Shown here piece by piece: positions 7,541 through 14,086 of a stretch of 27,262 nt of DNA. A model generated the notes under the pieces. The model worked only from the letters and a program-made list of their open reading frames with translations, made no database searches and was not told the origin of the DNA. The position numbers and the translations under genes are program-made. This DNA comes from DAOTTI01 sp034437795 (GTDB lineage Bacteria; Chloroflexota; UBA11872; UBA12225), in NCBI GenBank assembly GCA_034437795.1, contig DAOTTI010000280.1, positions 1-27,262 of the forward strand. The letters run 5' to 3'. Position 1 is the first letter of the stretch; every line of letters starts with the position of its first letter.

Positions 7541-7640
7541 CGGATGTTGAGCGCAGGCCGGGATGGCTGGGGGAGGAGGTAAGGTGCTGCCACCCTCCTC
7601 CCCCGGGGCCACGCGGGGCGATGGCGGGCCATCGAGCCGG

Positions 7641-9119
7641 CTACGGGTTCGGGTGGACCCGATTGCGGCCGTCGGCCGGCGTCGCCAGGAAGGGGAACGC
7701 CGATCCGAGAGGGGCGTCGTCCACGTTGACGCCGTCCCCCGCCATGGCAGCGATGTAGTTGGCCCCGCCCACGAGGCGGACGGCGACGTCGGTGACGTCA
7801 TCCTTTGGCCGGCGTCCATTGGGCCAGGCCGCCGGATCGGGGGTGGGAGTCCCTCCGGCGTCGTGGGCCAGCGGACCAAGGCGCTTCTGCGACGCCAGCG
7901 GCGTCGGCGGCACGCTAATGTCCAGCCGCAGCAGCTCAGAGAGGGTCGTATCGCTGGGCTGGTACTTGAGCAGGGCGTCCACCAGGTCCTGGCGGTTGGA
8001 GGTGCCTGCCGGCACGCCGAACACCAGCTCGAGGGCGAGGGCCAGGCGCGGATTGAGGTAATAGTCGAGGAACTGGCTCTCCTGGTGGGGAGGCATAGCG
8101 TTCCAGCGGTCCTTGTCCTCGGTGCCGATGATCGTCTCGTTGATCAGCGGATTGGCCAGGCGCTGCACCTGCACCCACGGATTGAAGGCGGCGTCCGGCT
8201 CCGGTTCGCGCCGTACGGTGAGCCTGCGCCGGCTGGTGTTGGCGTAGGCCCCCAGCTTGGGATGGGCGGTCTCAGTGGGGCCCTTCCCGTCGAGGGTGAG
8301 CAGGGCGGCCGGCACCTCGACGGCGATGGTGCTGACGTTGAAGCCGCCCAGCATGTCTACGCCGAAGGGGTTCGCCGCATCGTTGGCGTCCTCCGCCGTG
8401 CTCAGCAGGGGCGGGCTGCGACGCAGGTTCAGGGTATCGAACACCGCGCCCAGGTCGATAAAGAAGGGATCCTGGCGCTGGCCGGCGAAGACGCGTATGC
8501 CAAGGGGGAGGGTGTAGATCCCCTGGGCAGCCAGCGCGGGGTAGTTGGGCATGGTGCGCGGCCCCACGCTCGACGGCACGGCGATCAGGTTGCGGGCGAG
8601 CGGGATGCGCTGGCCGTTACGGACCATGAAGACGTCGTAGCGCTGGCGCAGGCCCAGTCCCTCAGAGCCGGGGCCATCCAGCGCCGTGATCGGGGGGACG
8701 ACGGTCCCTGCGCCGGGCGGGACGTTCCCCAGGTATGACAGGAACAGGTTCAGGTCGTTGACCACCCCGCGGATCTCGGTCCTGAACAGGAACTCGAAGA
8801 CGACGTCGTCGGCGATGCCGTCGGCGTTGTTATCGATGTTGATGGCGTAGCGGACGTTCGGATCGAAGTTCCAATAGTTGGGCCCGGAGCTTGGCTCCTC
8901 GCTCATCACGTCCATGATGAGCGTCACGCGGTTGGACCGGTCGGGCTCATAGCTGCGGAACATGAAGAAGTCGGTGATGTCGGCGGGGGCATCCAACGAG
9001 ATGAGCGGCGCCTCACGGTGGCTGGCCGCATCGCCGGCGTGGGGCCCCGGCGGGACAACGAGCGCCAGGGCCATCACGCCCAGAAGCGCCAGGCGGGCGA
9101 ACCTCCCTGGAGGGAGCAT
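7641..9119 (-). CDS. Secreted DUF4331 family protein
   Basis: The 492-aa protein has a clear Sec signal peptide (ARLALLGVMALALVVPPGPHAGDA), after which the mature chain would start ASHREAPLISLDAPADITDF, the usual opening of DUF4331 proteins. Other family segments are VTLIMDVMSEEP, NFDPNVRYAINID, and NNADGIADDVVFEFLF; the last contains an EF-hand-like D-N-N-D-G-D-D loop and may bind calcium. Further on are 'NPFGVDMLGGFNVSTIAVEVP' and a C-terminal part with NPLINETIIG. The biochemical role of DUF4331 is not established to my knowledge. It is the first gene of the leftward metal-transport series but is separated from TPR by 380 bp. AAAGGAAA lies at a normal distance before the ATG. Confidence 0.87.
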   Translation of the reverse strand: MLPPGRFARLALLGVMALALVVPPGPHAGDAASHREAPLISLDAPADITDFFMFRSYEPDRSNRVTLIMDVMSEEPSSGPNYWNFDPNVRYAINIDNNADGIADDVVFEFLFRTEIRGVVNDLNLFLSYLGNVPPGAGTVVPPITALDGPGSEGLGLRQRYDVFMVRNGQRIPLARNLIAVPSSVGPRTMPNYPALAAQGIYTLPLGIRVFAGQRQDPFFIDLGAVFDTLNLRRSPPLLSTAEDANDAANPFGVDMLGGFNVSTIAVEVPAALLTLDGKGPTETAHPKLGAYANTSRRRLTVRREPEPDAAFNPWVQVQRLANPLINETIIGTEDKDRWNAMPPHQESQFLDYYLNPRLALALELVFGVPAGTSNRQDLVDALLKYQPSDTTLSELLRLDISVPPTPLASQKRLGPLAHDAGGTPTPDPAAWPNGRRPKDDVTDVAVRLVGGANYIAAMAGDGVNVDDAPLGSAFPFLATPADGRNRVHPNP

Positions 9120-9135
9120 CGGATTTCCTTTCTGC

Positions 9136-9281
9136 CGCGCGGCGACTGCGTCTATCGGTCACGCTGCGACTACGTCGCGCGGCGACTGCGCCAGGCAAGC
9201 AACGGCTGACGGCTCACGCCATGGCGCCCGCGGCGGCACTCGTGGCGTACCGGTACCGCACGAGGGATCACTGAGCCGTCA
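9136..9281 (-). promoter_or_regulatory. Candidate structured leader of the DUF4331 gene
   Basis: A perfect outer stem, TGACGGCTCA (9207-9216) with TGAGCCGTCA (9272-9281), encloses a perfect 10-bp palindrome CGCCATGGCG (9217-9226) and a 26-bp inverted repeat (CTCGTG-GC-GTACCGGTAC-CG-CACGAG, 9239-9264) with only two 2-base mismatches. Nearer the gene, CGCGCGGCGACTGCG occurs at 9136-9150 and 9176-9190, and GCGAC-TAC-GTCGC (9166-9178) forms a small hairpin between the copies. The whole lies 17-162 nt before the start codon. It matches no riboswitch I know. The rest of the 656-bp gap up to 9580 shows no gene. Confidence 0.5.
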
Positions 9282-9562
9282 TCGGCCGCGGCGCGTCTTG
9301 CCCCCGCGCCCGACCAGGGTACCGGCGGTGCGCCGGATCCGACCGGCGACCTGCTGCCAAGCGGTGGATAGCCCGATCCCATCACCTCCTCACCTGACGT
9401 GGTTACGCGAGCCAGGCCAGGCCAGCGTCGAGCGACGCCTCCCAGGCCAGGCACGTGCATTCATCAAACCGAAGCAGGCGCGCGTACCGTGCCAGTACAG
9501 TCCTGGGAGGTAGCGCTCCGGGTTGCCGCGGGGTTGAAATCCGGTTGTAACTGCCGGCGGGA

Positions 9563-9760
9563 GTGGCGAGGAGCGAGTGCCGAGGAGCGAGGGGCGAGGG
9601 ACGAACCCTCGCTCCGGCCAGAGGGCGCCCGCCGGAGGCGGGACGGGGGAGGGAGAGGGAGCGGATTGGGCGATGAGGCGTCTTGCGTTAGACCGGCCTA
9701 CTTACCAGCGGAGCCCTCACCCTCACCCTTTCCGTCTGGGAGAGGGGACGGATCGTCGGA
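9563..9760. repeat. GAGCGAG direct repeats and CCCTCACCC palindromes
   Basis: The stretch has repeated GAGCGAG/GGCGAGG words, a perfect hairpin GCGAGGG-ACGAA-CCCTCGC (9594-9612; GAGCGAGGG at 9585 can pair with CCCTCGCTC instead), then GCCCGCCGGAGGCGG (9627-9641), which is repeated exactly at 16643-16657. A further copy of the GAGCCCTCACCC...GGGAGAGGG unit lies at 9711-9737. It is located just after the stop of the ABC gene. Confidence 0.7.
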
Positions 9761-9775
9761 TGTGGACGGTGCGGG

Positions 9776-12700
9776 TTAGGCGCCGACGCGGAGCGAGGGA
9801 GCGCCGTCGGCCATCCAGGCGGTCTCGACGGACGCTTCGACCGGCAGGGTGAGCTGGGCGCGGATGAGGTGGGCGTAGGTCCCGTCGCGGGCGATGAGCT
9901 CCTGGTGGGTGCCCATCTCCGCCACGCGCCCGCGGTCGAGCACGACGATCAGGTCGGCGTCGCGCACGGTGGAGAGGCGGTGGGCGATGACGATGGTGGT
10001 GCACCCCTGCATCAGCTCCGCGATGGCCTGGCGCACGGCGCGCTCGTTCTCGGTGTCCAGGTGGGAGGTGGCCTCGTCCAGGATGAGAACCGGCGCCTGC
10101 TTGAGCAGGGCGCGGGCAATGGCCAGGCGCTGACGCTGGCCGCCGGAGAGTGCCACGCCCCGCTCGCCGGCGATCGTCTCGTAGCCATCAGGCAGGCTGA
10201 GGATGAACTCGTGGGCGCACGCCTTGCGGGCGGCCGCCTCGACCTCTTCGTCGGTCGCCTGCGGGTTGGCCAGACGCAGGTTCTCGCGGATGGAGGTGTT
10301 GAACAGGTAAATGTCCTGTGAGACGAAGGAGAAGCGAGTGCGCAGGTCGTTGAGCTCGAACTCGCGCAGGTCGCGCCCGCCGAAGGTGATGCGCCCCTGC
10401 TGCGGGTCCCAGAAGCGCATCATCAGGTGGGCCACGGTGGTCTTGCCCGCGCCGGAGCGGCCGACGAGGGCGACGGTCTGCCCCGCTCCGGCGGTAAAGG
10501 AGACGTCTACCAGCGCCGGCGGCTCGCCCGGCCCGTAGCTGAAGGAGACGCGCTCGAAGACGATGGTCGGCTCCAGGGGGGTGCCGGGCGGGACGCCGTG
10601 GCCGTCGCGTACCGCCACCGGCTCGTCATGGATGGCGAAGACGCGCCGGCCGGACCCGAAGGCGTTGGCCAGCTCCTTGGCCACGCGGGCGATCTCGGCC
10701 ACCGGACTGAAGCAGGTGAAGGCCATCATCGTGGCGATGGGGAGCTGCGCCGCCGTGAGGTGGCCCTGGGTGACCAGGTAGGCGCCGGAGGTGAGCACGG
10801 TGAGCCCGCCCAGGGCTTGCAGCCCCTCGATCGTACCGGCCTGGAAGCCGAGCTGGCGCCCGTAGCGGACCTGGAGGGTGGTCAGGCTGCCGGTCTTCTT
10901 GACGATCTCCGCCAGGCGGAGCGGGCCCTGGGAGAAGGCCACCACCTCGCGCAGGCCCTGGATGCTATCGACCATGTGGGCGTTGACTTCCCCTAGCTGC
11001 CGGCGCAGGTCATTGCCCAGGCGCTCGGTGTGACGGCCGATGTAGTGGGGGCTCAGGCCGACGGCGACCAGGAAGGGGAGCAGGACCAACGCCAGCGGCC
11101 AGGAGAGGACGGCGAGAAAGGCGAGGGCGATGCCGGGGACGAGCACGGCGACGAAGAGGGGGGCGATGGCGTGGGCGAAGAAGCTCTCGATCGTCTCCAC
11201 GTCGGTGGTGATGATGCTGGTCAGGTCGCCGCTGCGCCGGCCCAGCAGGTAGGCGGGGGCCAGCGGGTCGAGCTTGCGGTACATGGCGATGCGCATCTCG
11301 GCCAGCAGCTTGTAGGCCATATCATGCGAGATCCAGGACTCAAACCAGGTGAAGGTGGCCGAGGCGACGGCCAGGCCGATGACGATGGGGATCAGGGCGC
11401 CAGAGGTGCCGGACACGCCGGCGGCGCTGGCCACACGGCTGGCCAGCATGGCGCTGGCCACGCCCAGCGCGATGGTCGTCCCGGCCTTGAAGAGACCGCC
11501 GATCAGGGTGATGGTGAGCTGGACCCACTGCGGCCGGACCAGGCCCAGGAGACGCCAGCCGGTCTGCCAGGCGCTCAACGGCACCGGCTCTACCGGACGC
11601 GCGGGTGTGGGGGAGGGCGAGGGCGAACCGGCGGCGGGCGCGCCGGCGTGCCTTCTGGCCGTCGCCTCTCGAGCGGGCAGCGGCGCGGCGCGGGCCAAGC
11701 CGTCGGCCCCAGGGCCGCGCTCGGACCCCGCGCCTGCCACCGGCTCAGGGGCGGCGAGGAGCCCCAGCGCCGCCACGTCGGCTTCCGCCGCGCGTGTCTC
11801 CTCCGCAGCGCGGGTCTGGGCGGCGACGAGGCGGGCGTACACGCCGTTCCTGGCCAGCAACTGGGCGTGGGTGCCGGACTCGACCACACGGCCGCGGTCG
11901 AGCACGACGATGTTGTCGGCGCCGGCGACGGTGGAGAGGCGGTGCGCGATGACGAGCGTGGTGCGGTTCTGCATCAAGCGCTCCAGCGCTTCCTGAATGA
12001 GGGCCTCGCTCTCGCTATCCACGTGAGATGTGGCCTCGTCCAGGATAAGGATCGGCGCGTCCTTGAGGATGGCGCGGGCGATGGCGATCCGCTGGCGCTG
12101 CCCGCCGGAGAGCTTCTGGCCCCGTTCGCCGATGATCGTGTCGTAGCCGTCCTTCAGCCCCAGGATGAACTCGTGGGCGTTGGCGGCCCTGGCAGCGGCG
12201 ATGATCTCGTCCATGGTAGCGTCGGGCTTGCCCAGGAGGAGGTTCTCGGTGACGGTGCCGTAGAAGAGGTAGGTGTCCTGTGCGACGACCGCGATCTGGC
12301 GGCGCAGGGTATTGAGCGGGATCTCGCGCAGGTCCCGGCCGCCGAGCAGGATGCGGCCCTGCTGCGGATCGTAGAAGCGGAAGAGCAGGTTGACGACGGT
12401 GCTCTTGCCGGCGCCGCTGGGGCCGACCAGTCCCAGCGTGGTCCCGGCCGGCAGCTCGAATGAGACGTCGTGCAGCGCGGGGCGCTTCCCGCTCTCATAG
12501 GCAAAGGAGACGCGCTCAAAGCGGACGGTTGGCTCGAGGCGGGCCTCACCCCCCCGCTGCCCTTCCGGCAGGGGGGCACGGGGGCGCGACGACGCGGGGC
12601 TCTCCGCGTCTGCGTGTCTCCGCGTGGCCGTGTCGGTGACGTCGGGCTGGTCGTCGAGGAGGGAGAACATACCCAGGGCGGCGCTCATGGCCAGGAGGCC

Positions 12701-13702
12701 CTGGTGATAGAGCTGGTTCAGCTCCCGCAGGGGGCGGAAGACCTCGACGCCGAGGAAGAGCACGACCATCAGGGGGCGGATCTCCAGCTCGCCATGGCTG
12801 ACGCGGATGGCGCCCCAGCAGAGGGTGATGGCCGCGCCGAGGGTCATGCACAGGGTACCGACGCCGCTGGAGGCGATGTTGACGGCCAGCACCTTCATCG
12901 TGGAGCGGTAGAGGTGACGGGCTTTGGTGGCTAAGGTATCGCCGCGGGCCTCGCTCTGGCCGAAGACCTTGAGCGTGGTCAGGCCCTGCACCGCGTCGAC
13001 GAACTCGGCGGCCAGGGCGCTATAGGCCCCGCGGCGCCCCTGGCTAGCACTGGCTGTGGCGCGCCGGAAGAAGCGGGGCGCCAGCAGGGTAAGCAGGGCA
13101 AAGGTAAGAAAGATGAGGGCCGACGGCAGGTCCAGGATGGCCATGAAGACGAAGATGCCGATGGGGGCGATGGTGGCGACGATGAGCTGGGGCAGAAACT
13201 GGCCGTAATACGTCTGCAGCTGCTCGACGGCGTCAACGACGTTGAGCAGCACCTCCCCCGTACGGCGCTTGTGGAGGTAGCTGGGGCCAAGGGTGAGCAG
13301 GTGGGCATAAAGGAGGTGGCGGAGCTTCACCTTCATGATGGCCGCCGTGCCGTGGCTGGTGAACTCCTTGGCCATAGTGAAGACGACGCGCAGCAGGGGG
13401 AGCGCCAGCACGCCGAGCAGCACCAGCAGCACCTCTGTGAACGGCCGGTGCTGAAAGACCATGGCCACGGCGGTGCCCTGCATCGTGAGGCGGGCCACGC
13501 CGGTCACGGTGGCGGCCAGGCCAAAGCCGGCCGCCAGCGCGATGCGGCCCCTGACCCCCTGGGTGAGCGAAAAGAGGCGCCAGCTAGTGTCCCACCGCGG
13601 CTGGCTGCGGTCCTGGCCGGCCCCGGCGGCCGGCCCCCTCGGCGCGGCCGGTTCCATTCCGGTGGACCTTCCTGTCTGCGCCGGCTGTGTTCCTGCGGCC
13701 AC
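9776..13702 (-). CDS. Tandem ABC exporter, CydD-CydC-like fusion (TMD-NBD-TMD-NBD)
   Basis: This single 1308-aa chain contains two complete ABC half-transporters. Half 1 has six predicted TM helices (about residues 45-330) and an NBD with Walker A GPSGAGKST (about 424), LSGGQRQR, Walker B ILILDEATS and AHRLST. Half 2 has TMs at about 750-1010 and an NBD with GRSGAGKTT (about 1079), LSGGQRQR, VLILDEATS and AHRLST, so both ATP sites look intact. TMD1 (RRTGEVLLNVVDAVEQLQTY, LPQLIVATIAP, LKVFGQSEARG) resembles CydD; TMD2 (RRSGDLTSIITTDVETIESF) resembles CydC. CydDC exports thiols or heme-related compounds and supports cytochrome bd assembly; the substrate here is inference. Two low-complexity linkers (about residues 350-385 and 640-700) seem derived from intergenic repeats. 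The GTG start has AAGGAG upstream. It could also be a multidrug- or lipid-type exporter. Confidence 0.85.
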   Translation of the reverse strand: MAAGTQPAQTGRSTGMEPAAPRGPAAGAGQDRSQPRWDTSWRLFSLTQGVRGRIALAAGFGLAATVTGVARLTMQGTAVAMVFQHRPFTEVLLVLLGVLALPLLRVVFTMAKEFTSHGTAAIMKVKLRHLLYAHLLTLGPSYLHKRRTGEVLLNVVDAVEQLQTYYGQFLPQLIVATIAPIGIFVFMAILDLPSALIFLTFALLTLLAPRFFRRATASASQGRRGAYSALAAEFVDAVQGLTTLKVFGQSEARGDTLATKARHLYRSTMKVLAVNIASSGVGTLCMTLGAAITLCWGAIRVSHGELEIRPLMVVLFLGVEVFRPLRELNQLYHQGLLAMSAALGMFSLLDDQPDVTDTATRRHADAESPASSRPRAPLPEGQRGGEARLEPTVRFERVSFAYESGKRPALHDVSFELPAGTTLGLVGPSGAGKSTVVNLLFRFYDPQQGRILLGGRDLREIPLNTLRRQIAVVAQDTYLFYGTVTENLLLGKPDATMDEIIAAARAANAHEFILGLKDGYDTIIGERGQKLSGGQRQRIAIARAILKDAPILILDEATSHVDSESEALIQEALERLMQNRTTLVIAHRLSTVAGADNIVVLDRGRVVESGTHAQLLARNGVYARLVAAQTRAAEETRAAEADVAALGLLAAPEPVAGAGSERGPGADGLARAAPLPAREATARRHAGAPAAGSPSPSPTPARPVEPVPLSAWQTGWRLLGLVRPQWVQLTITLIGGLFKAGTTIALGVASAMLASRVASAAGVSGTSGALIPIVIGLAVASATFTWFESWISHDMAYKLLAEMRIAMYRKLDPLAPAYLLGRRSGDLTSIITTDVETIESFFAHAIAPLFVAVLVPGIALAFLAVLSWPLALVLLPFLVAVGLSPHYIGRHTERLGNDLRRQLGEVNAHMVDSIQGLREVVAFSQGPLRLAEIVKKTGSLTTLQVRYGRQLGFQAGTIEGLQALGGLTVLTSGAYLVTQGHLTAAQLPIATMMAFTCFSPVAEIARVAKELANAFGSGRRVFAIHDEPVAVRDGHGVPPGTPLEPTIVFERVSFSYGPGEPPALVDVSFTAGAGQTVALVGRSGAGKTTVAHLMMRFWDPQQGRITFGGRDLREFELNDLRTRFSFVSQDIYLFNTSIRENLRLANPQATDEEVEAAARKACAHEFILSLPDGYETIAGERGVALSGGQRQRLAIARALLKQAPVLILDEATSHLDTENERAVRQAIAELMQGCTTIVIAHRLSTVRDADLIVVLDRGRVAEMGTHQELIARDGTYAHLIRAQLTLPVEASVETAWMADGAPSLRVGA
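12536..12650. repeat. Intergenic-type repeat embedded in the ABC gene
   Basis: The plus strand reads GGCCTCACCCCCCCGCTGCC, then TTCCGGCAGGGGGGC (self-complementary around TGCC-CTTCC-GGCA), then CTCCGCGTCTGCGTGTCTCC. The first part resembles the CCTCACCCC palindromes between genes, and the second the CTCTGCGT-type repeats of many genomes. It encodes a Pro/Arg/Ala-rich linker just before NBD1 and keeps the frame. Confidence 0.55.
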
Positions 13703-13740
13703 GTTCCTTGCTGCTCCTTCTCTCTATGGTACGGGTGCCG

Positions 13741-13763
13741 CTTGCGCGGTCCCGCCGCGCAAG
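13741..13763. promoter_or_regulatory. Perfect 9-bp hairpin upstream of the ABC gene
   Basis: CTTGCGCGG (13741-13749), loop TCCCG, CCGCGCAAG (13755-13763). It lies 38 bp before the ABC start codon, in its leader on the minus strand. There is no T-run. Possible roles are an mRNA leader structure or an operator. Confidence 0.55.
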
Positions 13764-14086
13764 ACTCGCCGCAGGGAGTGTACACCTTCGGGTTATTGCA
13801 AATCAATCGCAAGTGGACCAAGGCGCGGCAGGTGGCCGAGCAGCTGCCAAACCGGCCCCTGCGGGGTCGCTGCCGGCGCCGCGGGTAGCACGCTCCGGCC
13901 CTGGCTAAACGACGCACGAGGCCGGAGCATTCAAGTTCATTCCAAGTATTGCCGGAGGGCCGTTCACAGCCGCCGAGGTGAGCGGCTATCCTCGCGGCTG
14001 GCCGCAGTGGCCCCGGCGCCGCTGTCCGGCACCAGGCCGGGTCCGGCGGAAGCGACGTGGCAGCAACGGCAGTAGAGGAGTAGCCC
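13764..14086. other. Divergent intergenic region between ABC exporter and GH2 genes
   Basis: No gene is seen here. It should hold the promoters of both divergent genes. It has an 8-bp palindrome GTGTACAC (13778-13785) and an imperfect inverted repeat TTGC-AAATCAATC-GCAA (13796-13812), both in a locally AT-richer stretch that stands out from the surrounding GC. These are plausible operator sites. No confident -35/-10 pair could be read. The GH2 ribosome site GAGGAG is at 14075-14080. Confidence 0.4.

Noticed and set aside
9170..9460. Possible small minus-strand gene with GGAGGTGATG near its start
   Set aside because: The Shine-Dalgarno-like word is too close to its ATG, the product is low-complexity, and the region is better explained as a structured leader.
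9120..9775. Cobalamin, NiCo or SAM riboswitch in the long gap
   Set aside because: No B12-box, NiCo four-way-junction core with the usual conserved bases, or SAM-box sequence could be found on either strand by eye.
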